DNA of 64,000 nt. Origin: an uncultured Rhodocyclaceae bacterium. GTDB lineage: Bacteria; Pseudomonadota; Gammaproteobacteria; Burkholderiales; Rhodocyclaceae. Of this stretch, positions 17,261-25,768 are shown one piece after another. Made by a program: the position numbers and the translations under genes. The first letter of the stretch is position 1, and each line of letters starts with the position of its first letter. The notes beneath the pieces are model-generated. The model did no database searches, had not been told where the DNA came from, and saw nothing but the letters and a program-made list of their open reading frames with translations. The stretch spans positions 1,589,001 to 1,653,000 of the forward strand of contig OU015322.1 in the NCBI GenBank assembly GCA_907163225.1. The letters are read 5' to 3'.

Positions 17261-19095
17261 CAGCCGGCGTGCATGCCCAAAGCCCGGGGCAACCAGGTGG
17301 CCAGGAAAGGCAAGCCCGAAATGATCAGCGCCCCGATGAACATGGCAAACACCGCCGGCAACACCGCGGCGGCGACGTAGCGAATCGGCTTACCGAACAT
17401 GGCCGAGGCGAAATAGATGTTCATGCCGGCCGGCGGGCAGAGAAAACCCATCTCGATATTGGCCAGGAAAATCACCCCGAAATGCACCGGATCGACGCCG
17501 TAGGCAATGGCAACGGGCAGCAGCAGCGGGACGAGGACAACGATGGCCGCGTAGATTTCCATCAAGGCGCCGGCCAGCAGCAAGAAGACGTTGAGCGCGA
17601 CCAGGAACGCGAACTTGTTGGGCAGCACCGACTGCACCCACTCGATGGCCGCATCGGGAATGCCGGCGTCGACGAGGTAGTTGGTCAGGCCGAGCGCCAT
17701 GCCGAGGATGAGCATGATGCCGCCGATGACCTCGGCGCAATCAACCAGGGTCTTCCGGAAGTGCGGCCAGTCGAGTTCGCGATGCGCGACGGACTGCGTG
17801 AGCAGCGCGTAGATGGCCGTCAGCGCGGCGCTCTCGGTTGGCGTCGCGATGCCGCTGACCAGCGAGCCGATGGCGACAACGGGCGCCAGCAGCTCCCATT
17901 TGGCGACCCACAGGGCGCTGCCGAGGCTTTTCGTTTTTGGGTCATTTTTCCGGTTGACCGTGGGAATGCCAGCCGAGGCCGCAACGATGCCGCCCCGCCG
18001 CAAATAGCCACCGACCAGCAGCAGACAGGCGACCATGAGCACCGCCGGCAGGACGCCGGCGAGGAACATGGTGTTGATCGGCACGCGGGCGATGATGGCG
18101 TACATGATCAGCGGCACCGACGGCGCCAGCAGCACGCCGAGGGCGCTGGCGCTGGTCACCAGGCTGATGCCGCGCTGTTCGGGGAAGCCGGCCTTGGTCA
18201 GCAGCGGCAGCAGCAAGCCGCCGAGCGCCAGAATGGTGACGCCGCTGCCGCCGGTGAAGGCGGTGAAAAATGAGCAGAGCACCGCCGCGGCAATCGCCGT
18301 GCCGGTGACACCGCTGCCGAAGGCGGCCGTGAATACCTCACCAAGCCGGGCCGCGGCGCCGGTTCGGGCGAAGATCAGGCCGGCCAGCGTGAACAAGGGC
18401 AGTGCCGGCAGCGAGGGGTTGACCGTGATCTGGTAGTGGCTGAGCGGCACCGAGGCCAGCGGCTGGCCTTCGCTCCAGAACAGTGCCAGCGCCAGCCCGC
18501 CGAGCACGGCAAAAATCGGCGCGCCGCAGAAAAGGATCAGCGTCAGCCAGAGAGCGAAGGGCCAGATCGGCAAGGTGCTGCCGTCGAAATGCTGGGCGAA
18601 TGCGTAGCCGGCAGCCGGCAGGGCCAGCGCCAGCACGATGCGGCCAGCCAGATTTGGCGTGATGCGGGAGGCGAGCTTGAGGCCGATCAGGGCGAAGCCG
18701 AGCGGCATGGCGATTTCAAACATCCAGCCAGCGACGCCGTAGGCGATGTCGCGTGGCATGTCCATTTCACTCGCAACGAAAGTCCAGCTTGCTTGCGCCA
18801 GCATGCCGCACAACACGGCGGCACTGGCCTTGCCAAAAACCACAGCGCTGTTGCGGACGAGCGGATTGCGCGAAGCGGTGAAGCCGGCGCCTAGCGTGCT
18901 CAAATGCAGGCCGCGCTCGGCGAGCAGCGCCCCGAACATGGCGAGCAGCAGGCCGCAATGCTGGACGAGGACCGGCGCATTGTCGATGCCGGAACCGAAC
19001 AACGGGCGCAGGACAATTTCGAGCAGCGGTACGAGCAGCATGACGAGCAGCGCACCACCGGCGATCAGCGCATCGAATTCACCGAGACGGCGCAT
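17260..19095 (-). CDS. TRAP transporter permease, fused small (Q) and large (M) subunits
   Basis: A 611-residue polytopic inner-membrane protein. Residues about 1-165 have the four-helix DctQ pattern; the rest is a DctM-type permease (GLIFARTGAAARLGEVFTAAFG, TGGSGVTILALGGLLLPLL, FLCPPAGMNIYFASAMFG). It uses the sodium gradient to import a ligand delivered by the periplasmic receptor encoded just upstream. ATG 19095 was chosen because the upstream in-frame part (to 19197) is read through a short repeat. The substrate is unknown. Confidence 0.93.
   Translation of the reverse strand: MRRLGEFDALIAGGALLVMLLVPLLEIVLRPLFGSGIDNAPVLVQHCGLLLAMFGALLAERGLHLSTLGAGFTASRNPLVRNSAVVFGKASAAVLCGMLAQASWTFVASEMDMPRDIAYGVAGWMFEIAMPLGFALIGLKLASRITPNLAGRIVLALALPAAGYAFAQHFDGSTLPIWPFALWLTLILFCGAPIFAVLGGLALALFWSEGQPLASVPLSHYQITVNPSLPALPLFTLAGLIFARTGAAARLGEVFTAAFGSGVTGTAIAAAVLCSFFTAFTGGSGVTILALGGLLLPLLTKAGFPEQRGISLVTSASALGVLLAPSVPLIMYAIIARVPINTMFLAGVLPAVLMVACLLLVGGYLRRGGIVAASAGIPTVNRKNDPKTKSLGSALWVAKWELLAPVVAIGSLVSGIATPTESAALTAIYALLTQSVAHRELDWPHFRKTLVDCAEVIGGIMLILGMALGLTNYLVDAGIPDAAIEWVQSVLPNKFAFLVALNVFLLLAGALMEIYAAIVVLVPLLLPVAIAYGVDPVHFGVIFLANIEMGFLCPPAGMNIYFASAMFGKPIRYVAAAVLPAVFAMFIGALIISGLPFLATWLPRALGMHAG
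17933..17960 (-). repeat. Dispersed CGGTCAAC motif, copy 4
   Basis: On the minus strand CGGTCAACCGGAAAAAT then CCCAAAAACG; among the best copies; inside the TRAP permease. Confidence 0.75.
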
Positions 19096-19118
19096 GAAAG
19101 GATTCACTCTAAAAACCT

Positions 19119-19195
19119 CGACGCTGAGGCGCAGAGACGCGGAGAAGAACGCAAAAACATTGCTGTCCCTCTGCGTCTCCGCGCCTCTGCGTTTC
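19119..19195. repeat. Inverted repeat built from CGCNGAGR octamers
   Basis: The left arm (about 19122-19144) reads CGCTGAGG CGCAGAGA CGCGGAGA. The right arm (about 19170-19192), on the other strand, reads CGCAGAGG CGCGGAGA CGCAGAGG. The arms can fold into a long hairpin between the receptor and permease genes of the TRAP operon. Similar CGCAGAG-rich elements are scattered in many bacterial genomes. Confidence 0.75.
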
Positions 19196-19237
19196 AAGCA
19201 ATTTTTTCAGGTTCATACCGTGCAAAACCAATGCCGG

Positions 19238-20239
19238 CTACTTCTTGCCAGCACGAAAAGCCTTGAGCAGCCCAACCACTTCGTCGAACTGCTCGACCGG
19301 CACGAGCTTGCCGCGGATGCGCGGGTAGAGGCCGTCGGCCAGCGCATTCCATTCCTTCATTTGTTCGGCATTTGGCTTGTTGACCGTGAGGCCGCGCTTT
19401 TTCATCGCGTCGACCGCCTCATCGACCTCCTGCCGGGCCTTGGCGCGCAACTGGACGCCGGCCTTGGCGCCAGCTTCGCGGACGATGGCCTGGCCTTCCG
19501 GCGTCAGTTCGTCCCAAGCCTTTTTGGTGATGATCAGGGCGCCGACTATCGGCGACCAGTTCATGTCCAGCATGTTGTTGGCCGTCGTGTAGATCTGCGT
19601 CGCCAGCGCGAAATAAGGTGTCGAGGGCACGGCGTTGATCATGCCGGTCTGGATGGCCGGCAGGATGTCGGCCGTTTCCAGCGGCACCGGCGTATAGCCG
19701 AGGTTCTTCATGATTTCCTGCTGGTCGGCCTCTGCGCCCCAGGCGAAGAACTTCATGCCCTTGAAATCGTTCGGCGCAAAGGCCGGCGACTTGCTGAAAA
19801 AGCGCACCCAGCCGGCATCGCCCCAGGCGAGCACGACAAAGCCCTTTTCCAGGAACTTCTTTTCCATGGCCGGGCGCATCTTTTCGCGCACGTAATCGAC
19901 CTCTTCCCAGCTCTTGAACATCATCGGCATGTTCTGCAACGCGGCAATCGACGGCTCGATCTCGCGTAGCCCGACCACCGACAGCAGCCCGCCCTGCAAC
20001 TGGCCGATGCGCATGCGGCGCACCATGTCCGTCTCGCCACCCTGGCTGCCGTCCGGATAAACGAGATATTTGCCCTGGCCGCCCTGCGCCGTGCGCCACG
20101 CCTCGCCGAGTTCCATGAGCTGGCGGTGGTAGAGCGAATTTTTCGAAGCCAGCGTGCCGATGCGCAACTGCTTGTCGGCGGCGAAGGCGTTCAGGGCAAG
20201 CAGGGTGCCGAGCAGTAGGGCGACCAGTCTAGTTTTCAT
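19238..20239 (-). CDS. TRAP transporter substrate-binding protein, DctP/TatP type
   Basis: A 333-residue periplasmic receptor with a signal peptide (LVALLLGTLLALNAFA). Conserved blocks: WSPIVGALIITKKAWDELTPEGQAIVREAG and KFFAWGAEADQQEIMKNLGYTPVPLETADILPAIQTGMINAV. An arginine usually fixing a carboxylate is not obvious in this branch. ATG 20239 has GGAGAGAAG in front. It follows a TatT lipoprotein gene, as in the Treponema Tp0956-Tp0957 pair, so the ligand may be hydrophobic rather than a C4-dicarboxylate. Confidence 0.9.
   Translation of the reverse strand: MKTRLVALLLGTLLALNAFAADKQLRIGTLASKNSLYHRQLMELGEAWRTAQGGQGKYLVYPDGSQGGETDMVRRMRIGQLQGGLLSVVGLREIEPSIAALQNMPMMFKSWEEVDYVREKMRPAMEKKFLEKGFVVLAWGDAGWVRFFSKSPAFAPNDFKGMKFFAWGAEADQQEIMKNLGYTPVPLETADILPAIQTGMINAVPSTPYFALATQIYTTANNMLDMNWSPIVGALIITKKAWDELTPEGQAIVREAGAKAGVQLRAKARQEVDEAVDAMKKRGLTVNKPNAEQMKEWNALADGLYPRIRGKLVPVEQFDEVVGLLKAFRAGKK
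19358..19386 (-). repeat. Dispersed CGGTCAAC motif, weak copy
   Basis: Minus strand CGGTCAACAAGCCAAAT then ACAAAT; inside the TRAP receptor gene. Boxes are weaker. Confidence 0.4.
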
Positions 20240-20264
20240 TCTTCTCTCCGGGTGTTCTTATCGT

Positions 20265-21167
20265 TCAAAACAGGTCGGGCGCCTGCTCCAACAACCATGC
20301 GGCACGGCGGCGCATGACTTCGTTTTGCAAGGCTTGCGGGCTGTCCGGCGCATCCTTGATGGCCACAGCCTGCTTGAGCAGCGACTCGAACAAGGCGCGG
20401 TCGCCGGCCGGCTGGGCGTAACCCTCGGCCTTGCCGACCAGCGCACCGGCACTGGTGCCGCCGCCCTGGGCAATCGCCTGGTCGTACCAGACCAGCGCCT
20501 GCGCCTGGCTGCCGCCCGGACGTGACGCTTCAAAGGTAGCCAGCAAGCCGGTCAGCGCCCCCTGCCCCCAGGCCGGATCAGCCTGCCAGGCCAGTTGTGT
20601 CAGGCGCACGGCCTGCGGCAGATCGGCCACCACGTCCGGATCATCCTTGGACAATGAAATCCAGCCGCCCCACGAAGCGGCCGCCCAGTAAGCCAGGCCG
20701 ACCTGATCCGCCGCCAGCTTTGGCTGCTTGGCCGCTAGCGGGGCGTTGAGAGAACTGGCGAAACCGGGCGTATCTTTTTCCAGCGCGGCCATCGCGTGCT
20801 GATGGGCCCGGCGATACAGCTGCGCAGCGCGGCGGCGCAGGCGCTCGGCCGCCTTGGCATCCTTCGCCTCGATGCGATCAGCCTCGAAAGCGACAAAAGC
20901 GTAGGCGTACTGCGTGAAGCCGCCAGCCACCGACTCGGCCAGACCGCGATGACCGGGGTCACTGCGTAAAACGGATTCGGACAATTTCAGGTAAAAGGCG
21001 CTGGCCTCGCGAGCCAGATCAAGATCGCTTTCGCTGGCTTGCCCTTGCGCCGCCAGTTCGTCGGCGATGCTGCCGACCACCATCTGGCGCGGCGAGCAGG
21101 CGGTCAGCAGAGACGCGAGCAAGAACACAACGAAGGCCGGAAAAGTGCTGCGCCAGAGCGTGAACAA
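20265..21167 (-). CDS. TRAP-associated TatT lipoprotein (TPR-like)
   Basis: A 300-residue protein. The signal peptide ends in LLTAC (Cys about 24), and the mature part is all-helical with repeats in the TPR style (AERLRRRAAQLYRRAHQHAMAALEKDT; AYWAAASWGGWISLSKDDPDVVADLPQAVRLTQLAWQADPAW). This matches the TatT family, which trimerises and docks the receptor in TPR-associated TRAP systems. It is first of three genes; the receptor starts 25 bases downstream. The start is a TTG at 21167 without a clear SD, so it is tentative. Confidence 0.85.
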   Translation of the reverse strand: MFTLWRSTFPAFVVFLLASLLTACSPRQMVVGSIADELAAQGQASESDLDLAREASAFYLKLSESVLRSDPGHRGLAESVAGGFTQYAYAFVAFEADRIEAKDAKAAERLRRRAAQLYRRAHQHAMAALEKDTPGFASSLNAPLAAKQPKLAADQVGLAYWAAASWGGWISLSKDDPDVVADLPQAVRLTQLAWQADPAWGQGALTGLLATFEASRPGGSQAQALVWYDQAIAQGGGTSAGALVGKAEGYAQPAGDRALFESLLKQAVAIKDAPDSPQALQNEVMRRRAAWLLEQAPDLF

Positions 21168-21311
21168 TTGAATTTCGCTTGTAACAATAGGGTGGCACGC
21201 ACACTAGCCAGCCGATGTTACATGGGGATGACAGCGGGCTTGCGCGACAATCCGGCGCCCCCCGCCAACAGGCACTAAAATGAGAGCCTGTCCTCCATCC
21301 GTGATGTCGCC

Positions 21312-21800
21312 ATGACCTACGCCGCCCCCCGCTTCGAAGCGAAAATCTGCCCTCCTGAACAGTTGACCGCAAGAGTGGCCCAGCTTGCCCGCCCCCTGGT
21401 CTTCACCAACGGCTGTTTTGACATTCTGCACCGCGGCCATGTCACCTATCTGGCGCAGGCCGCCGCGCTTGGTACCAGCATGGTGGTGGCGCTCAACACC
21501 GATGCCTCGGTAAAACGTCAGGGCAAGGGGGATGATCGACCGGTCAATCTGCTCGAAGACCGGCTGGCCGTGATGGCCGCGCTCGACTGTGTGACGCTGG
21601 TGACGTGGTTCGACGAAGACACCCCGATCCAGCGCATCCTCGAATGCCGGCCGGACATTCTGGTCAAGGGCGGTGACTGGCCGGTGGAAAAAATCGTTGG
21701 CTGCAACGAAGTCCGCGGCTGGGGCGGGACGGTGCATTCGATACCGTTCATTCATCAGAAGTCGACGACGGCGTTGCTGGAGAAGATTCGGCGGCTTTGA
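21312..21800 (+). CDS. rfaE2: D-glycero-beta-D-manno-heptose 1-phosphate adenylyltransferase
   Basis: A 162-residue nucleotidyltransferase. FTNGCFDILHRGHV (HxGH at 40-43) is the nucleotide-binding site and GDDRPVNLLEDRLAVMAALDCV is the rest of the family core. It makes ADP-heptose for LPS inner core, equivalent to the C-terminal half of E. coli HldE; no kinase half is attached or adjacent. ATG 21312 follows a spacer without a clear SD. Confidence 0.92.
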   Translation: MTYAAPRFEAKICPPEQLTARVAQLARPLVFTNGCFDILHRGHVTYLAQAAALGTSMVVALNTDASVKRQGKGDDRPVNLLEDRLAVMAALDCVTLVTWFDEDTPIQRILECRPDILVKGGDWPVEKIVGCNEVRGWGGTVHSIPFIHQKSTTALLEKIRRL

Positions 21801-21861
21801 TCGGACGCCAGCCTCCGAAGTAACCGCTGATTTTCGCGTCTGACGTGCGGTCGTTTTTTCC

Positions 21862-22085
21862 GGCTTGGGGTTCCGCCCTTGCGGGGCGTCTCACTTTTTC
21901 TTGCTTCGCCAAGAAAAAGTGAGCAAAAAGAAGGCGACCCTGGTTCGGTGCCGGCTACGCCGGTTCCCTGTGCTACTCGGGACTGGCGGGGGCTGCGGAA
22001 CTCGGGCTCCGCCCTCAGACAGTCCTCGCCCTTTTTCCGCCAGCCCCTGCGTTGCTCGGCACCTTTCAAGGGGCCCGGTGAAACG
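21862..22085 (+). repeat. Intergenic repeat element, left copy
   Basis: Begins GGCTTGGGGTTCCGCCC and contains the inner hairpin CACTTTTTCTTGC...GCCAAGAAAAAGTG. It is an inverted, diverged copy of the element at 22196-22415. Reading frames across such elements give FFLLRQ..-type peptides that are often misannotated as proteins. Confidence 0.8.
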
Positions 22086-22121
22086 GCCCGCAGTTGAGCT
22101 TGGGTGCCTGAATGGCAGATT

Positions 22122-22151
22122 TCATTTTTGGCCGTTTTTTCCGGTTGACCG
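22122..22151 (-). repeat. Dispersed CGGTCAAC motif, copy 6
   Basis: Minus strand CGGTCAACCGGAAAAAAC then CCAAAAATGA; intergenic, between the two inverted repeats. Confidence 0.75.
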
Positions 22152-22195
22152 TGGACATCTGTTTTTTGGGGAACGACGGCTGACCGGTGACGTTT

Positions 22196-22415
22196 TTGGG
22201 GCCCCCGTGGAAGGCGCTGAGCAACGCAGGCTGGCCGGGGGCCTTCGGCTTGCGTTGTCTGAGCCGCAGGCGAGTTTAGCAAGCCGCCCGGCCTGCCGAG
22301 TAGCGCAAGGAACCGGCAAAGCCGGCGCCGCCCTCGGGGTCGCCTTTTCTTTGGCTACTTTCTTTTGGCGAAGCAAAAGAAAGTACGCCCGCCAGCAGGG
22401 CGGAACCCCAAGCCA
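22196..22415 (-). repeat. Intergenic repeat element, right (inverted) copy
   Basis: Read on the minus strand it begins GGCTTGGGGTTCCGCCC and runs parallel to the left copy: a TTTCTTTTGC...GCAAAAGAAA hairpin, then GGCGACCCCGAGGG, GGTTCCTTGCGCTACTCG and the TGCGTTGCTC block. The 110 bases between the two copies hold one dispersed-motif copy at 22122-22151. Confidence 0.8.
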
Positions 22416-22424
22416 ATTAGTCGA

Positions 22425-24317
22425 CTACAACACCACCTGCGTCCCAAGCTCCACAACCCGATTACTCGGAATCTTGAAAAACGCCGTCGCCGACCCCGCA
22501 TTGCGGAACATGGCGATGAAGATCTTCTCCCGCCAGAAGGCCATTTCAGAGCCAAGCCGTGGAATCAGCGTTTCGCGACCAATGAAATACGACGTTTCCA
22601 GCGAACTGAATTCCAGCCCGGCATCGGCGCACAAAGCCAGTGCCGCCGGAACATCCGGCTCGTCCTTGAAACCATACCGGACGACAACGCCCCAGAAATT
22701 CTCTTTCAACTGGCGCACCTCGACGCGATCAATATCGGCCACATAAGGCTCATCGACGAACTGCACAGACATCAGCACAACCCGTTCATGCAGCACCTTG
22801 TTGTGCATCAGGTTGTGGAGCAGCGCATGCGGCACCCCCTTCGGGTCGGCATTCAGGAACACCGCCGTACCGGCAACGCGAGTTGGCATCGAGGAACCCA
22901 ACGAATCAAGGAACATCGACAGCTCCAGACGCTCGCCTTTCAGGCGTTCGGAAAGCAGCTGGCGCCCCCGCTTCCAGGTCATCATCAGGATGAAGACCGC
23001 CATTCCAGCGACCAGCGGGAACCAGCCACCGTCAGGAATCTTCAGGATATTTGCAGCGAGGAAGACGAGCTCGACCGAAAGGAAGCAGGCGAAGAGCAGT
23101 CCGGCCTTGAACCAGCCCCATTTCCAGACCTTGGCGACGACCACTGTGGCGAGGATGGAGGTGATCACCATGTCACCAGTCACCGCGATACCGTAAGCGG
23201 CCGCGAGGTTGTTCGAGGATTTGAAGCCGAGGACGAGGATCATCACCGCCACCATCAAACCCCAGTTGACCGCCGGCAGGTAGATCTGGCCCTGCTCCTT
23301 CTCTGAGGTGTGCTGCACTTCCATGCGCGGCACGAAGCCGAGCTGCATGGCCTGCCGCGTCACCGAAAAGGCGCCGGAAATGACCGCCTGCGAGGCAATC
23401 ACGGTCGCTACGGTGGCCAGCCCGACGAGCGGGAAGAGCGCCCAGTCCGGTGCCGACAGGAAAAACGGATTTTTGGCCGCTTCCGGTTCGGCCAGAATCA
23501 GCGCCCCCTGACCAAAATAATTGAGCATCAGGGCCGGCAGCACGAAGGCGAACCAGGCGCGGGAAATCGGCTTGCGGCCAAAGTGACCCATGTCAGCGTA
23601 AAGCGCTTCGGCGCCAGTCACGGCAAGCACGACATTACCCATGGCGACCAGCGACATGGCCTTGTTTTCAAGCAGGAAATCGAAGCCGTAGAGCGGATTG
23701 ATTGCCTTCAGAATGGCCGGATGTTCGACGATGTTGTGCAACCCCAGCAAGGCCAGAACACTGAACCAGATCATCATGATCGGCCCGAAAAACGCACCTA
23801 CCTTGGCTGTCCCGCTACGCTGAACAAAGAACAGCCCGAAAAGCACGAGCATGGTGATCGGGATGACGAAAGGCTTGAAGGCCGGAGTGACGATTTCCAG
23901 GCCCTCGACCGCAGAGAGTACGGAAATGGCCGGCGTCACCATGCCGTCCCCGTAGAACATCGCCGCGCCAAGGACGCCGAAGATCATGATCAGCCGGGCT
24001 TGGTGAGGCTTGTCCTGGGCAGTATGCAAGGCGAGCGCAATCAAGGCCATGATGCCGCCTTCGCCGCGATTGTCGGCGCGCATGATGAAGGTCACGTACT
24101 TGATCGACACAACGATGATCAGCGCCCAGAAAAACAGCGACAGACTGCCGTAGATATTGCCCATCGTCACCGGAATCGGGTGATTGCCGGCAAAAACCTC
24201 TTTCACCGCGTATAACGGACTGGTTCCGATGTCACCATAGACCACCCCGAGGGCGGCCAGCGCAAGGGCGGCAAAACGCTTACCCGTGACATCCCCTGCC
24301 TGCTGCTCACTGCTCAT
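22425..24317 (-). CDS. kup: Low-affinity K+ uptake protein, Kup family
   Basis: A 630-residue transporter. LGVVYGDIGTSPLYAVKEVF near residue 23 is the Kup hallmark; GEGGIMALIAL, FGVLGAAMFYGDGMVTPAISVLSAVEG and GGWFPLV follow. About 12 transmembrane helices precede a cytoplasmic domain from about 450. It imports K+ with H+. ATG 24317 has AGCAGGA upstream; TTG 24320 is unlikely. It stands next to the intergenic repeat pair. Confidence 0.96.
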   Translation of the reverse strand: MSSEQQAGDVTGKRFAALALAALGVVYGDIGTSPLYAVKEVFAGNHPIPVTMGNIYGSLSLFFWALIIVVSIKYVTFIMRADNRGEGGIMALIALALHTAQDKPHQARLIMIFGVLGAAMFYGDGMVTPAISVLSAVEGLEIVTPAFKPFVIPITMLVLFGLFFVQRSGTAKVGAFFGPIMMIWFSVLALLGLHNIVEHPAILKAINPLYGFDFLLENKAMSLVAMGNVVLAVTGAEALYADMGHFGRKPISRAWFAFVLPALMLNYFGQGALILAEPEAAKNPFFLSAPDWALFPLVGLATVATVIASQAVISGAFSVTRQAMQLGFVPRMEVQHTSEKEQGQIYLPAVNWGLMVAVMILVLGFKSSNNLAAAYGIAVTGDMVITSILATVVVAKVWKWGWFKAGLLFACFLSVELVFLAANILKIPDGGWFPLVAGMAVFILMMTWKRGRQLLSERLKGERLELSMFLDSLGSSMPTRVAGTAVFLNADPKGVPHALLHNLMHNKVLHERVVLMSVQFVDEPYVADIDRVEVRQLKENFWGVVVRYGFKDEPDVPAALALCADAGLEFSSLETSYFIGRETLIPRLGSEMAFWREKIFIAMFRNAGSATAFFKIPSNRVVELGTQVVL

Positions 24318-24378
24318 CAATCCTGCTCCCTGTCGATCCTGGCGGCCTTCTAAGCGAGGCGCTCCAAACAGCTCGGAC

Positions 24379-25227
24379 TTAGCCCCCGAGCGCGGCCTTC
24401 AGCGAGTGCACCTCCTCTTCGGATTCTTCCACAATTTCAGCCAGGGCTTCAGCATTGAAAAGGGTGTCGAGGATCGACGTATCGATCTCACCGTCCAACT
24501 CGGCATCGCGCCAGCTGGCGGTGCGGTTGGCAATCTTGTTGGCGATGAAAAGCACGTCGGAAAGGTTGTTGACCGCAACAATTTCGCGGTCGGTCTCGTG
24601 ATCCCTGACCGCCTCCAGAACAGATTCCGGCAAACCCATCGCCGAGAGCAGGGCGTGGCCAATATTGTCATGCCAGCCAACCAGCAAGGCGTGCAACTCC
24701 ACCTTGTCGTTGGCCAACTCGGGGAAGTTGGCGGCGCGCGACATCAAATAGAAGACGCCAAGATCGTGCACCAGACCGGCAAACATCGCCTCGTCACCAT
24801 TAATTTTGGCCAGCTTGCGAGCCAGTACGCGACACAGTGCGGCGACATGGGAGGTGTGCTCCCACAGTCGCTGGGAAATATCTTCGAATGGCTGCATCTG
24901 CTTCGATTTCAGCAACTGCTCCATTGCAACGGCGAAGGATACGGTGCGTACCGCCTCCATGCCGACGCGGACGATGGCACTCTTCACGTCGGCGATCTCC
25001 CGACCACTCGGATTCAGCGCCACAGAGTTCGCCATGCGGATGATTTTGGCGCTCATCAGCGGCTCGGCGCCAATCAGCTTGGCCAGCTGCTCGACGCTCA
25101 GATTCGGATCCTTCAGCGCGGCACGAACCTGGAAGGTAATGTCGAGAAAGGTCGGGAATGTAATTTCGCTACCGGAAAGATCCCGGGCGATGTCCTCAAG
25201 AATCTTGAAGGTGACGGCGCTGGCCAT
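24379..25227 (-). CDS. HDOD-domain signalling protein
   Basis: A 282-residue protein. The HDOD core spans about 15-210 (SVEQLAKLIGAEPLMSAKIIRMANS, AALCRVLARKLAK, GLVHDLGVFYL). The catalytic HD pair of true HD domains is only partly kept, as usual in HDOD proteins. These act in regulatory output such as motility, chemotaxis or stress signalling, not as proven enzymes. The C-terminus is acidic (EIVEESEEEVHS). GAGG precedes the ATG. The partner is unknown. Confidence 0.87.
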   Translation of the reverse strand: MASAVTFKILEDIARDLSGSEITFPTFLDITFQVRAALKDPNLSVEQLAKLIGAEPLMSAKIIRMANSVALNPSGREIADVKSAIVRVGMEAVRTVSFAVAMEQLLKSKQMQPFEDISQRLWEHTSHVAALCRVLARKLAKINGDEAMFAGLVHDLGVFYLMSRAANFPELANDKVELHALLVGWHDNIGHALLSAMGLPESVLEAVRDHETDREIVAVNNLSDVLFIANKIANRTASWRDAELDGEIDTSILDTLFNAEALAEIVEESEEEVHSLKAALGG

Positions 25228-25254
25228 GCTGGTTTTACCTCAGGGAAAATGAAG

Positions 25255-25281
25255 TTGCGCCGCCCAACGCGGGCGGCGCAA
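25255..25281 (-). terminator. Hairpin after ssb
   Basis: TTGCGCCGCCC and GGGCGGCGCAA pair perfectly around a 5-base loop. On the minus strand it follows the ssb stop and precedes a short T-rich stretch (TTCATTTTCCC). Confidence 0.6.
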
Positions 25282-25291
25282 GCAATGCCTT

Positions 25292-25756
25292 TTAAAAAGG
25301 GATGTCGTCACCGAGATCCTCGAAGGACGGCTTCGGCTTGTTCTTGGCCGGGGCTGGCGCGTAATCGGTCGGCTCGCTGTCGTATCCGCCACCACCACCG
25401 CCCGCCGGTGCGCCCATGCCCTGGCGAGAGCCGAGCATCGTCATCTGGTCGCCGCGAATTTCGGTCGTGTAACGCTCCTGGCCTTCCTTGTCAGTCCACT
25501 TGCGCGTGCGCAGGCTACCCTCGACGTAGACCTGCGAGCCTTTCTTGAGGTACTGGCCGGCGATCTCCGCCAGCTTGCCGAAGAAAGAAATACGGTGCCA
25601 TTCCGTCAGTTCCTTTTTCTCGCCGGTGGACTTGTCCTTCCAGCTATCGGTCGTCGCCAGGCTGAAATTGCACATCGCCTCACCGCTCGCCGTGTAACGC
25701 ACTTCCGGGTCCTTGCCCAGATTGCCGATGAGAATCACCTTGTTTACCGATGCCAT
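25292..25756 (-). CDS. ssb: Single-stranded DNA-binding protein
   Basis: A 154-residue protein with OB-fold residues 1-110 ([42 protein letters not shown]), a Gly-rich linker and the acidic partner-binding tip DDIPF. It coats ssDNA and recruits replication, repair and recombination proteins. It is 12 bases downstream of an MFS gene, so it is co-transcribed. Confidence 0.97.
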   Translation of the reverse strand: MASVNKVILIGNLGKDPEVRYTASGEAMCNFSLATTDSWKDKSTGEKKELTEWHRISFFGKLAEIAGQYLKKGSQVYVEGSLRTRKWTDKEGQERYTTEIRGDQMTMLGSRQGMGAPAGGGGGGYDSEPTDYAPAPAKNKPKPSFEDLGDDIPF

Positions 25757-25768
25757 TGACCCTGTCTC

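Noticed and set aside
18418..18425. Exact CGGTCAAC octamer on the minus strand
   Set aside because: No A/T boxes follow, so it is not counted as a dispersed-motif copy; likely chance.
21362..21369. Exact CGGTCAAC octamer on the minus strand in rfaE2
   Set aside because: The first A-box is missing; probably chance.
21865..22746. 293-codon frame across the intergenic repeats
   Set aside because: It is made of the repeat pair and the antisense end of kup; the FFLLRQEKVSKKKAT-type peptide is a known annotation artefact of such repeats.
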